From the NCBI RefSeq assembly GCF_035046485.1, contig NC_085138.1, positions 41,823,464 to 41,887,463 on the forward strand: a DNA stretch of 64,000 bases, in the 5' to 3' direction. The notes below the pieces were generated by a model that did no database searches, was not told the origin of the DNA, and worked only from the letters and a program-made list of their open reading frames with translations. The translations under genes and the position numbers were made by a program. This DNA comes from Aedes albopictus (lineage: Eukaryota > Arthropoda > Insecta > Diptera > Culicidae). Positions 21,128-33,277 of the stretch are shown here, piece after piece. Each line of letters starts with the position of its first letter. Within the stretch, counting starts at the first letter, position 1.

Positions 21128-23039
21128 ATAGAATCCTTGTGATGTGCAACATTATTAAGTGAAAAAAAATAGAAGCGAAAATAAAAAAAAGAAATTGTGT
21201 GGAGATGTGCTTGCGTGGGGGATAGCTGGAAAAGTGAACAATGTGATGCTCTGGCGTGAATAATCCAAATGTGTTAATTTGAAAGGAGGAAAGTGTTCCT
21301 TTAGAAAAAAAAAATAGTTGTCAAATACGTGTGAACGGCTTGCAGTTGATGTATGTTATGCAAATCAAACGGTCCGCCATGCGAAGGGAATGATTACACC
21401 GGCACAGTAATTTTTGCATCCGTTTCATTGTGCATTGTTTAAGTGAAACGTTCAAGGTCACGCTATTGAATGAGCGCGAGAAAGCAGGTAGGTCGTTCGA
21501 TTCTTTTGTTGTGTCCTTGAGGGAGAAAGCTTGTTGCTCATGTGCAAATATTATGTAAAGTGCGTGAATAGTGTAGCGCAAGTATGACACTTCTGTGGCA
21601 TATTGCTTCTGCAAATGCTCAGTCAATGCATTTAATGAGTCGTAGGCAAGTTTAATATATATTTTGATTTGCTTTGAAAAGTTGGGGTGAATTATTAAAT
21701 AAAAAATCATTTAGAAAAGCATGTTGAGGTTCTTTATAAATTCATTAATCGGTTTTGGTTTGATCTTTGTCTATTATTAATTAATGGTGTGATCCACAAA
21801 TATGGGATCGCTGCGTTCAATGCGTTGGACTGACATATAAAAAAAAAGCCTAACCGTGGTATTCACTTGACAAATAACATTTGTGAATTAAAAGTATTCA
21901 TGGTGAGTCTATATTACAATGTGCATCAGATTTTAACAAATGCAAACTATCGCATAACTTACGTGGTGCATAGTCTCGAACAAAATATCTAACAGAAGCA
22001 CGGTGCTTACGTTTCCGGAAATATAGTCATGCCTAATGTGCTTCGTTTTATGAAAAAGTAACAAAAGTGTACTGGTGCGATACGATGTAAAGTTATACCA
22101 CAGATAACAAATGTTTATCGAAGAACAAAACTTAACTCAAAACCTGTGTAATAATTGTAAAAACCATATACGTTGCTTAGTTCTGCCATCTACCACTTGC
22201 AAGAAGTAATTGCTATCTATTAGAGGTTATTTCCGTTTGTCATTTGCACGCAAACGATGTGAATACGTTCGCTGCGCCATCTCTAAATAGTTGCTAGATA
22301 GGTTTTCTTATTGAAATGACGATAGAAAGGGTCTACACACGTATGTTAGCGTGAATGTCTGTTATCTGTGGTTATACTTGATTTATCGATTTATTTATAT
22401 TAAAAAAATTGTGTAGTGACTTTCAAGTGTCTGGATTTATGCCAAAGTAGCACTACATATGTACGCTCATGATGATGTAATTTAAAAGGAGACGTATAAA
22501 ATTAAGGTTTTCGCGTCAAAGCAAAGCTATATATCATGAGATTTTGATACATGGTTGTGAAGCAATAGACAACTATTGGTTTATATTAAACGGTACTTGT
22601 GAGTAAATGCGTTAAACATACAGTTTGGGAAAAAACGGAAAATGGATTTTGAACCGTAAGCATAATTGTAAGAACAAGGCTTTGCAAAATAAAGAACGCT
22701 GAAAAGATTTTCTCTCTCTCTCTCTCTAGCTCAGACCTTTTAATCCATAAAGCTGAAAAGGTTTGATATTGCAGTTTTAAGCTACTCATGATATTAATAA
22801 ACGGATCTCAGCCACACTATTTTAAAGAGGAAAAAAGTGTGAGTAATCTTGGAGGATTAATTAATACATGTCATAGTTTATTGGAAGATAGTGCTTATTC
22901 CTTCGTGCTGTTGTATATTGTACAGTACGTTGAAAAAACCTCACCTATTAGCATAAGCGTGGTGCTGACAGTGGTGATCGACTGTGCGACTGACGGAAGA
23001 TAAAATGATGCGAGCGCGTTTGCACTTGAATGATGTATT

Positions 23040-23770
23040 TTCATAATTTTTCATAAATTCGCGCTTTTGGATGAAGCGATAGTATTAGGTATTAAATGTT
23101 GTGAGAAAGTGATCTCATGAGTTATCGCTCTTGGATGCTGCGAGGATGTTTGTTCAAAAAAAAAATGCGAGAATGTGATTTCATGAACTTGGCTCTTAAA
23201 TGATGCAAGACTATTCTCCTAAATGATCGCTCTTGGATGATGCGATAGTGTTCGATTCCGAATGACAAGAGAAAATAATCTCATGAGTAACCGCTTTTAG
23301 ATGATGCAAGTAGGAATGCTCTTAAATGATGCGAAAATTGTGCGAGAGTTTAATCACGTGGATCATTACTCTTAAATGATGCGAAAATATTCTCATAAAT
23401 GATCGCTCTTGGATGATGCGATGGTGTTCACTCTTAACTGATGCGAGAATATAATCTCATGAATACTCGCTCTTGGATGATGCGGTAGTGTTTACTTTTA
23501 GCTGATGCAAGAAAAATGTTCTCATGAGTACTCGCTCTTGGATGATGCGATAGTGATTGCTCTTAAATGATGCAAGATTGTGAATTCATAAGTTATCGCT
23601 CTTAAATATTGCGAAAATGTGCCAGTAAATTATTGCTCATGGACGATGCGAGAATGCTCACCCCTTAATGTTGCTATAATATAGTCTCATGCATTATCGC
23701 TCTTCAATGATGCGATGTTATGATCTGATGAGCTACCGGTTCCAGATTATGCGAGAATCAGTACTGTTGG
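23040..23770 (+). repeat. Degenerate tandem repeat with TGATGCGA motif
   Basis: Roughly 13-15 loose copies of a motif such as CGCTCTTGGATGATGCGA or CTCTTAAATGATGCGA recur every 30-60 bp. The words CTCATGAG and AATGATCGCTC often lie between them. Spacing and sequence vary, so it is either an old tandem array or a set of constrained short motifs. It sits in the middle of the coding-less LTR element. Confidence 0.75.
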
Positions 23771-24056
23771 ATAAATGGATGTGGTAGTGTCAATTGAAAA
23801 ATGATTGTGCTAAGACCCTCAAAACCTAAAAGACTGCTGGATTAACGGTTTTTGGGTCATGCGAGTAACCGTGTTCAACTTCATCAAAAACAAATATCAT
23901 TATATTCATTGAAACGAATCAATGAAAAGTTTCTCGTTCTTGGGAGATACGAAAAGTTTACTCATCGCTCTTAAATGTTGTATGTGTTGCAGTATTGATA
24001 CATAAAAAAAAATTAAAGGCTAAAAAGTTTATCATGATCGGAGTTTGTATTCTTTA

Positions 24057-24504
24057 CACAGCAAAAAAAAAATCTTGTGATATCACATCATTTTCGCTGC
24101 ACATAATTCGCGTCGTAAAAATGATGTACAAATTACATCGTATCCACGCAGCAAATTAGCCGCCGTAGCTTGAGAGTGGGTCTAGCAATCGCTAGAACCG
24201 AAACATTAGATGAATCATATATAAGTAAAATATTAGCATAGATTCGTACACTGATCCGTTGATTGTGAGGCATATCCCTTACCTCTCGGCTATTTCACCG
24301 AGTTTAGAAGGCAGGTGATAAATCTGATACTGCTTCTCTAGGTATCAACTGGAATGGGTTTGTTGACACTTTCCGGTGCCAACCAGGGTGTACATGGTGA
24401 GTGTGATAATTGGTGTAAAACGATGTATCCGAGTGAGATTACGTTCGAAAATGGATACATCCTCAGAAATTACGCGCCTGGATATTACAAAATTATTTGC
24501 TGTG
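24057..24504. mobile_element. CACAG-type MITE, copy 1 (448 bp, TA target)
   Basis: The ends are CACAGCAAA and TTTGCTGTG, and the inverted similarity extends to AATCTTGTGAT / ATTACAAAATT. It is flanked by TA on both sides (24055-24056 and 24505-24506). The copy at 62822-63266 aligns with it throughout. No coding capacity. The TA target suggests a Tc1/mariner-type origin. It lies inside the LTR element, so it either predates that element's mobilisation or inserted later. Confidence 0.88.
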
Positions 24505-25089
24505 TACAAGGATGGAAATCTAGTGATCATGATCAGATTTCGAATGTGTCGCGGTCGAACGACATCGCGCGATCATAGCAACAACGATAACATTTTGTCG
24601 TCAAGCATCATAACAAACTTCGGTCCGAGAAGAATGATTCGCTCGGCATGTGCGGGCGCGATGCGATCGTTATCATGAAGTCGAAATGATAAATTAGTGA
24701 TTTCATTCACTTTTTGAGCATTCTTGGTAATTTAACTTCCAGATATGCTTATGAACGTATCATTTCGAATCATGAATGCGGCTTACGGGTGCATAAGTGG
24801 CAAACAATGTGATGAATGAAATTTATCATGGCTTGTAACATGATCCGATAACGGGTCATCATGCGATAAAGCGTGCATCAGATGCTTTAATTGTTCTGTG
24901 ATACGAGCACGGCATGAGGCGTCGGCATCATGCTACTGCAAGAACAAGGCTATCTTGGATTATTCGTATCCTGTATCATTTATCGCTTGAAGTGATTTTC
25001 TGCCATCCTTGGCTGTGTAGAATAAAAAAAGGATCCTGAAATAAATGTATAAGCATTTCATAGCTCTTCTTTCACTGGTACCGTGAAAC

Positions 25090-25288
25090 AGTAGACAAGG
25101 TGCCGACTTCAGCCAGAAAGTCGCACACATTTAATATTTACTAACACAAGAAAACAGGTAACACACATAACACCCAGTGGCCATTTGAAGGAAAATTTTC
25201 CGCCACTGGAGCGGGAATTGATCCCACACTTCAAGGTCTTCTGTATGTCTCGACGACTAACGTTGCTAACTGTGCGACGACGAAGCCT
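25090..25288 (-). mobile_element. tRNA-derived SINE (non-Feilai family), copy 2
   Basis: On the minus strand it shares with 8851-9024 the block GGCCACTGGGTGTT and the GGCTGAAGTCGG-type tail region, with a tRNA-like 5' head and a degenerate B box (GGGATCAATTCCCGC). It is nested in the LTR element. Confidence 0.65.
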
Positions 25289-27288
25289 TCTTTAACTTTA
25301 ACTAATACCAATATCAATGGTAAAGTGTCGTTAATAAAGTGTTATCATAAAAATAAGAATGGTCATGGAAAGGGATCAACCTTCACCCATTATCAAGACA
25401 ACTGTAGTTTATCGGTTGTTTAGTTTTTGAGAAAAAACTGTCATCAATAGAAATACGAAAGCAGCTAACGGGCCGTTATTGGAGTGGAAATACATTTCCC
25501 TTAGCATAATAATTATAAGGTTTAGAAAACAAGTTATAAGTGTAACAACACCTGTAAAAATTTATAACGTAATTTTATTCGGAAATAAAATTGTTATATG
25601 AAAGTGAATTGATAAGAAATATGTATTCAGTTCCAGATAAGTGACTATTCTGCGATAGCCTGTCTCGTCTATCGTACAAGTATGATGCTGTTGTTTTCAG
25701 CTAATGGTTAGTGCGCTGCGCCATCTGGCCTTCAAAAAAAATCGGAGCTTTTTGTCTGTACAAATAAATACATGTGTGTGTTTGGTAACATCGGTCTTAG
25801 TGCTAAAATTGTATAATAAAATAAGAAAAAAAGTGAAACGTAGAGAAGAACTATGGCTTTTTGTTTAAAGCGGTATTGTATCTGTAAATCAGGAATAATA
25901 TAATGAAATTTGAAATTAAATCAAAAGGTGAAACTGTGCAATATTTATTTAGCTCGAAATAACAGGTTTTTGGTCATAAGTCGAGACTATTGATAATTAC
26001 ATATCCTCTAGTACATCATCATAAACAATGAAAACAATTATTTTTTGCGGTTACGATACTCGTTTATCATGAGAAAAATATAGCAACATGGCCCGTGATG
26101 TTCTTTGGGGTGGATTGTGTCCTTAAACTATTGCAGAATAGTTCACCGACGAGGGTAGTAAGTACATATAATTGATGATATCGAACTTTTGATCTAGTGT
26201 GTCTCAGAATCAGAAATCCAGATGTTCAACACATTTGAAATTTTGTATTGAAAAGCAACTCCATATTGTTTGGGTAATACATATCTAGCTGTCCTCTGAG
26301 GATAGGCCTCTTACTATATTGCATGGTTATCGTGTAATTCGGAATTAGTTTCGTACTGTAATTTGGAAAGCGATCTTTAATTAATTCGCTGCTGTTCAAC
26401 ATAACATATTTGATGTCATTTATATTGGACCTTAGATTCATTGAGGCTGATATCGATAAGTCCGCTACATAGCTAAAATGTTGTCTACTGAGAGATATTT
26501 TAGACCTCACATTACAATTTATGTTTTTGACTCCATTATAGTGCAACTAAGTATTTGTATAAAACCTCTGATTGGGAATTTATATTCATTTCATTGAACG
26601 TCGTCAAAACAAAAAAAATACAAAATACTTTGAAGATCTAGAATATTGTTATTTTTAATAACTAAAAGATCTGAAATAAAGTTTAGGATAAACTTGTTAG
26701 AATACCAAAATGGCCACGACAATCGACGACTTCGGCATCTTCTCAAGATTTGAAATTTGTGCGTCAGAAGTTCTGATGCACTGTTGAAGTGGAATTTCAA
26801 GACGTTTGTCCTTAATAGTTTTGCTTCATCTAAGTTTACACAAACCAAACAGTCAGAATTTGATTGTGTTTTTAATTATGGTATCCCAGAAAATATACGA
26901 TAAATTATAAAATTTAGATGCTTTGAATTGAAGAATAAGGGAAGGATATAGTCATGTCTTTATGCGACGTTGAATGAATTGTCATGTAAGCATATCCATT
27001 TTAATATGATAGGGTTGTCACCAGATAAAACGAACATGCGTGCAGAATATATTAATAAGGCTACACCATAAAGTAAACTGATATCGACTGCGTTCTTATA
27101 TTGAAAAGTTTACCGAGTTTACCGATATGTGAGGTATTGTGAACAGTAAACAGTTTAAACATGTTTTCATTAGTTGGCAAATAAAGTTTCAGTTAAATGC
27201 TAATTAAATCCTTGAAAATCGTTAGGCTAAACTTTGTAGTTAAAAAAAAAAGCTTCAAATTTAAACTTTCCTTTAATTAACTTTTTAT

Positions 27289-27301
27289 AGGGAAAAGGGG
27301 A
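27289..27301 (+). promoter_or_regulatory. Polypurine tract of the LTR element
   Basis: AGGGAAAAGGGGA lies directly against the 3' LTR. Purine tracts in this place prime plus-strand DNA synthesis in LTR retrotransposons. Confidence 0.85.
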
Positions 27302-27474
27302 TGTGGTAGAGTCTCGATGAATATTCGTACACACTTCGCGCGCACCCGATTGTTCTCGTCTTATCCACTTTGTTGCGCATTCCTTTAGTCTCTCTGTTAC
27401 CATGCACGCGTGCAGTTCATCGTCCTCCGCAGCGCGTGTGATATTAATCTTGATCTTATTAGGTCGTTACCACA
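27302..27474 (+). repeat. 3' LTR of the non-autonomous element
   Basis: Identical by eye to the 5' LTR over all 173 bases and followed by GAGCT, the right half of the TSD. Confidence 0.93.
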
Positions 27475-27479
27475 GAGCT

Positions 27480-27934
27480 AAACTAAAATTGTGCTGCACA
27501 CATTACTGAACAAATGCATTTTCAATTAAAAAGTAGCCAATGTTTAACCTTTCGTATCAGTATTAAAACAATGATAATTTAAAACAGTTTTCAAGAGTTT
27601 AATAACATTTCTATTCGACTGACAGTAATTCCTTTACAAAATAGATTAACACGACCTTTTCCTGCTTCTTGATAAGTTTATATACAAGTTAGCACATGCA
27701 TATGTGTAATGTGTTTTTTCACTTGTCGAATAAGCGCATCCGTTTCATCATACTTCGACTCAGAGTATAGGATGGAAAACACGTGTTTTTATTGAACAGC
27801 AGCTGAATTAATGTGTTGTTGTAAATCACAACATTCTATGCTAATTCACCGCTGCTGAATAGAAGTTGAAAGTTTATCATTTTTAAACCACACGAAGTTT
27901 ATGTTTTGATTTCAGTCCTTCAATTCATCATCTA
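27480..27934. other. AT-rich spacer
   Basis: AT-rich sequence after the LTR element. No gene, TIR pair or tandem repeat seen. Confidence 0.45.
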
Positions 27935-28002
27935 GGATGGCGCAGATAAGAAGACGTGCGGTTGGCAATCGACAGGTCTTGAGTTCGAATCTTCATTTCG
28001 GT
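27935..28002 (+). repeat. tRNA-like sequence / SINE head remnant
   Basis: The short block has an A-box-like GGATGGCGCAGATAAG and a B-box GAGTTCGAATC at 27981-27991, with roughly tRNA-like spacing. It does not continue into a SINE body that I recognise. Confidence 0.45.
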
Positions 28003-28054
28003 AAATTTACGTTAAGATATTATTTTTATTTCATAATAGCCGTTCATAGAACAA

Positions 28055-29817
28055 CCCAAGTAACACAGAAAACATCTTTTAAAAATGGATTCAAAAAAGA
28101 TGTATTATAAATGGATTATAAGCGAGAATAAAAACATCTTTAGTTGAAAATATGTTCTAACTAAGTATAGCGACAACAAACTCATGCATGATGCCATCAT
28201 CATTTTTGGAAGTTAATTTTACGTTTGAAATACTTGAAAAACACATGTTAGGAGTATTATCGTTTTCGTTTCTAATGACATGTATCGTGAAACATCATTC
28301 AACCCAAATTTTTACTCGATGGTAAAACATGTTATATTAACGTTTCAAGAACGTTGATGATACTAATATTTCATCCGTAACCATTCCTAATTTATCACCA
28401 TCACTTCATCAACACAAGGGAATTTGAGCTTAGCGGAACTTAATGTTCATGCTCTGCTCTAATATTTGCTGACCATAATTTGCGGAAAACATCATTATTC
28501 AACTGCTATAGATAATAAAGTTAAGCACACGTAGTAACGCACATAATAGAGCTTGGAAGTTTGGAAAGTTGAATATTTCGACATCAACATTGTGGCGTAT
28601 ATTCGTTGATCGCATATTTACCAAGCAAATCACTCGATGCCAGGAGTTTGTTTGAACTCATCTACTTACCTGGAGTATACTTCCTTCGTTTGTTTACCTG
28701 TAGAATAATTTCCACTCAGAAATCCTAAGAAAAACATCCCAATGTTCACCAAACTGAGTCCACAAGATTGACAACAAATCCGTTTGTTTTGGTTTTACTA
28801 TAGCTGCCTTTCATATAGCATTTTGCTATATTATTGTTCAAACAAAGTATACAGCACTAGAAAAAAACATCTCCTAACTGCGTATTATAGCTTCTTCAGC
28901 TGGTTGTTTAAAATACATCAAAATGATGTTATTTCAAAGTATTTTGGTAACAAACGCAGAAACATGTTATTAAGATGTTTAAAAGGCGTTGTTTAAACGT
29001 ATTACAGTCAAATCTTCCTTTCTTTGGCGATCAATCATGACTTCGAGTTAAAACTACAGTGCTCACTAAAAAAACACATACATTTTCACATTAAATGCAA
29101 AGTATTCCAGAAATTGTTTGTTATATTGTTAGAGACACTAAATTAAGAAATTGTTTTTAATTAATAGGTATTTAAAAAAATGACCTAATAAATAATATTA
29201 TTGGAAATATTTTCTTTTTCAACATTGTTGGACGGCACTGTATTAGAATGCCACTATGTTGCCTACATCGTAAACTTGATTGAAAAGTTGTTAAAAAATG
29301 TTAAAAAACTAGCTGAATTTTTGTAGGATTAACCATATGATTGAAAGCGCATGAATTCATGGTCACTGAAAACTATTATTTCACCATAAATCTGGGCTCG
29401 CACAGAAAATTTGACCACGGTACTGGGCAATGAACAGCATGATTATTTCATAATAATGTTTGGTCGTCAGCATTTCGTAAGGGGTTGCTGAGAGTAAAAT
29501 TATTTTTTTTTAGACTGGAGCTGTCAGATATTATTGCTTAGTTTGCGTTTGGTAATAACTTACTTCCTGCTAACATGATCACCAACCGAAAGTATTGACG
29601 ATGTTTTTGGATACTTCTCGAATACATAATATATGTTCTGACGATGTATTGAAAAACATCTTTTATAACATGAAAGATGTTATATAATCCGCCATTTTTT
29701 GCGCTTTTTCGGTGATATAAGTGTATGAATTTTAGTTTTTTGTATTCGTGATCTAACATGGGGATTTGTATGGAGCGTGTATTTTATACATTTATATAAC
29801 AAAACGTGTTACTTGGG
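28055..29817. mobile_element. TIR element with CCCAAGTAACAC ends (1.76 kb)
   Basis: A perfect 12-bp inverted pair, CCCAAGTAACAC at 28055-28066 and GTGTTACTTGGG at 29806-29817, bounds AT-rich DNA in which AAAACATC-like words recur. No transposase frame is visible and no clear TSD was found. Superfamily undetermined. Confidence 0.55.
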
Positions 29818-29947
29818 AAGTGTTGATCACAAACTCTTGTGGAAATTGAAAAACTTTGCATTTCATTTTTTATCATTTTTGCTAAAGCTGAATAATATCT
29901 TTGCAAAACGTTTTTAACAACAAACAGAGCAGATGGTACATAACATT

Positions 29948-30849
29948 CCCAAGTAACAATAAATGGTGAACAGTGAGAATATTAGCAGAACATTGGCTGG
30001 TTAATATTGACAGTGGCTGAAAACATGCCAGCTGAATATTGGTCTGAAGTATTGTTTGTTCAACCTCTGCAATCAGCATCACATAGATAGCTGAATATCA
30101 AGTTGATTAGAATATTATTTATCTCTGTAACCAGCTTGAAAACGTACACCAAGATGCAAAATTAATCATCTGTTGTTCAACCTTAAATCAAATAATTTTT
30201 GACAGCTGACCCAAGCAGTGTTTTCACAGAGTCCACATAGCTTCTTCAGTCTCAATACAGCTTTAGTTCAACTTGTGTTCTTGATTATTCAGATAAAATT
30301 AGCATTGCTCTCATTTTCAAGGATATGTATACATTTGTGTGTGGTGTACGTGATAAGGTGAGTGACTTTAAACCAGGAGTTCCGAATTGAATTCCCAGTT
30401 TTCCCTTGCCACAAAAGTTCAGCCTATTGGACGCAGTGGCTTAATTTCCCCAACAGGGGAGGAAAAAAAAATACATTTGTGTGTGGTGTACGTGATAAGG
30501 TGAGTGACTTTAAACCAGGAGTTCCGAATTGAATTCCCAGTTTTCCCTTAGATTAATTTATACATTCCTAAGCATCTGTTCTGGAAATAGAAAGCCGCAA
30601 AAGGTGAAAATAAGTATAAAAATGTTGTTTTTTATTTTTAACCTAATTCAATAAATTCAACAATCAACTAAGCGCACATTAAGCCTTGAATCAGCCTTTC
30701 AATGAACCTCAAACCAGCTTAAAGTTTGATAAAATCATCAAAATTAGATGTTCAGGGGCTGAATAAAGGATTGTACATCCTGTGCTCAGTTTTTTTCAAA
30801 TGAAGGTTTCTTTAAATGGCTGGAATTCAGCATGAAATTGTTACCTGGG
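29948..30849. mobile_element. Second TIR element with CCCAAGTAACAAT ends (902 bp)
   Basis: It starts CCCAAGTAACAAT and ends ATTGTTACCTGGG, nearly perfect inverted ends related to those of the element at 28055-29817. GCTGAAT-type words recur inside. No coding capacity and no convincing TSD. Confidence 0.5.
30329..30549. repeat. 79-bp direct repeat around a short A-tailed segment
   Basis: A block starting ATACATTTGTGTGTGGTGTA occurs at about 30329-30407 and again at about 30471-30549, essentially unchanged. The intervening 63 bp ends in a run of A. It could be a local tandem duplication or a retroinsertion with a very long target duplication. Confidence 0.8.
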
Positions 30850-31132
30850 TTATGCTTTATAATTTCTCCAAATTTGTATGAACAAAACCATATGCGTACA
30901 TGCTTCCATATACCGGCGTGTAAAGTGTACGTATATCGCCTCCACTTTTGCATCCTATGCAACATCATATACGAACGTGTGTTTTCTGGGTATCCAAATG
31001 TTATTCAGCATAATGCTGAATTAATTCGTCATGAAGATGCTTGTTAAATGAGTGATTGGTTCTTGGGATTGGCTACGCATTTTGTTATCTTGCCCTATTC
31101 CACTATTCCATTATTCCTCACATATGGTTATT

Positions 31133-32519
31133 GAGGCCCATATAGCCGAGGCGGTAAACGCACGGGTATTCAGCACGACCATGCTGAGGGTGACGGGTTC
31201 GATTCCCGGTCGGTCCAGGATCTTTTCGTAAGGGAAATTTTCTTGACTTCCTTGGATATAGAGTATCTTCGTGCCTGCCACACGATATACGCATGCAAAA
31301 TGGTCATTGGCAGAGGAAGCTCTCAGTTAATAACTGTGGAAGTGCTTAAAGAACACTAAGCTGAGAAGCAGGCTTTGTCCACATGAGGGGCTAAAATATA
31401 AACGACTCATAAGAAAGTGATCATTCGTCATAAATAATTCCAAAAGTCCCAGTGAAGAAACAGGGGTGTAAGCAGTAATAAATAACAAAAGTTCCATAAA
31501 CAAATAGAAAAATGCATAAATAAATCAAAAGTTCCATAAATAATTGACTTTTGAGCAATTAAAAACGTCAAAAATGCAATGAATAATTCAACTGTTGCAA
31601 TAAAAAAAGCCAATTTTCCCACCAAAAAACTTCGAATTTTCCATAAATAAATTCGATTTTTCCATAATAAATTTAAAAAATCATAATAAAAAAATATCAA
31701 AAAAGCAATAAATAATTCAAAAAGTGCAATAACAAAAAAAATAAATTATCAATAAATATCAAAAAACGAGCAATAAACGAAAATGTATTTTGAGTCAAAA
31801 ATTATATAGACCATGCGGCGAAGCCGCATAGAGGATTGAGGAACTGAGGCGGCAGAAGGCCGCCGAAGTTTCCGATATCCGATGCACCGCAACTGTATCG
31901 ATTCGGTTCTAGGCAAACCACAGATCCAAGAATTTGCCCGGTATAATGCAAACATAGATGTTATCCCTTTTTTAGGTCCGACGAGCGATAGCGAGTTCGG
32001 CCAGCAAGCAATTGCTCGGTAAATTGCAATCATAGTTACGCAAGCTTTTCAGTCGTTTCAGTCATATAAGTGCGATTCAGCATTTCACTGTGTCATACTT
32101 TCCTGCATTTGTTTTTCATGGGTAATTTCGTCATTTTTTATTGCATTTTTTGAATTTTTTATTGCTTTTTCGATATTTTTTATTGTGAATTTTCTAATTT
32201 ATTATGGAAAAATCGAATTTATTCATGGAAAATTCAAAGTTTTTTGGTGGGAAAATTGGCTTTTTTTATAGCAACAGTTGATTTATTTATTGCATTTTTG
32301 ACGTTTTTAAATGCTCAAAAATCAATTATTTATGGAAACTTTTGATTTATTTATGAATTTTTCTATTTGTTTATGGAACTTTTGTTATTTATTACTGCTT
32401 ACACCCCTGTTTCTTCACTGGGACTTTTCGAATTATTTATGGGAAATTTTGTATTTATTATGGAACGTTTAATTGTCTGCCCCACATGAGGACGTTACGC
32501 CAAGAAGAGAGAGAGAGAG
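31133..32519 (+). mobile_element. Feilai-like SINE, copy 2, split by a foldback element
   Basis: The tRNA-like head starts near 31135 and the body runs to 31387. The 3' tail (GACGTTACGCCAAGAAGAGA) resumes at 32491. The whole unit is flanked by ATGGTTATT at 31124-31132 and 32520-32528, a 9-bp TSD that proves the two pieces are one SINE interrupted later. Confidence 0.88.
31388..32482. mobile_element. Foldback element (1.1 kb) inserted in the SINE
   Basis: Two arms of about 350 bp are long inverted repeats of each other, sharing for example CAGTGAAGAAACAGGGGTGT and its complement. The target duplication is CACATGAG (31380-31387 and 32483-32490), possibly 10 bp. The ends begin GGGC. The central 31790-32140 is GC-richer and non-coding. 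An 8-bp TSD would fit hAT-, P- or Merlin-like elements; the superfamily is not resolved. Confidence 0.82.
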
Positions 32520-32528
32520 ATGGTTATT

Positions 32529-33099
32529 ATTTAATCTCGTCTATCAAAGCACCGACCAATAACGATCGAATTTATGCTTGCACCTCGCCTAATGCCATAT
32601 GGCCAATTTTGTATTAATTACTAATTTATCAATTAGCATTCATATTATGTAAAATATATTGTGAAAGAAGTACAATTTCCGCAAAATAAATATTAGGATG
32701 GAATAATTGTCCCTCGAGTTATGCTTCCGTCTAGTTCACGTCTTCTTCGGGCACAACCTGAATTCAATTCCCGACATACCTTCTACGTGACACTATGGTA
32801 CATAAGATGGTCAAAAATTATGATTTGACCGTAGGTGTTTATTTAAAAAGTCTGTCAAATTCATCACAATTCAAATCAAATCATGCGTACAAAGTACTTT
32901 TGAACAGAAAACTTCTAAATTGAAATGGATGTTGCTTCGGAATAATGACCAACATATTTCAATTAATATTTTTGCCCACCGGAACATAATACGCCCTCAC
33001 AAGGCAACTAAGATCTTTAAATCTGGTTGTGTAATACGATGTTTCGTATGCAGAAATTCCATACACACATGTGCTTACATTCTCCTTAGAAGAAGACAA
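32529..33099. other. AT-rich spacer
   Basis: No gene or repeat boundary recognised between the SINE and the next MITE. Confidence 0.45.
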
Positions 33100-33277
33100 G
33101 GGGCTGTCCATAAACCACGTGGTCATTTTTTTGGGACTTCTCAACCCCCCCCCCCCCCCCCCCCCGTGGTCATTAGTCCATACAAAATTTTTTATTCGTC
33201 CATACAAAATGGTCATTGGCCGAACCACCCCCCCCCCCCCCCCCCCCCTCATGACCGTGTGGTTTATGGACAGCCCC
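33100..33277. mobile_element. MITE with GGGGCTGTCCATAAACCAC ends and poly-C runs
   Basis: The TIRs GGGGCTGTCCATAAACCAC and GTGGTTTATGGACAGCCCC enclose two runs of about 20 C and a central CATACAAAATTTTTTATTCG-like segment. CAA on both sides could be a 3-bp TSD. Similar in design to the elements at 40654 and 58425. Confidence 0.85.

Larger units (their letters stand above)
20939..27474 (+). mobile_element. Non-autonomous LTR retrotransposon without gag or pol
   Basis: Two identical 173-bp direct repeats that begin TG and end CA bound a 6,536-bp element. The 5-bp TSD GAGCT lies at 20934-20938 and 27475-27479. A primer-binding site follows the left LTR and a polypurine tract abuts the right one. 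The interior has no frame longer than about 130 codons and no retroviral motif in any frame, so mobilisation would need proteins from another element. This fits the LARD/TRIM concept. Identical LTRs imply a recent insertion. Nested inside are a MITE, a SINE and a degenerate tandem repeat. Confidence 0.9.

Noticed and set aside
20939..27474. LTR pair as independent solo LTRs
   Set aside because: The left copy is followed by a PBS, the right one is preceded by a polypurine tract, and GAGCT flanks only the outer sides, which fits one element.
31135..31215. True tRNA gene at the SINE head
   Set aside because: The boxes are present, but the sequence continues into a SINE body that occurs three times, so it is a SINE head and not a tRNA gene.
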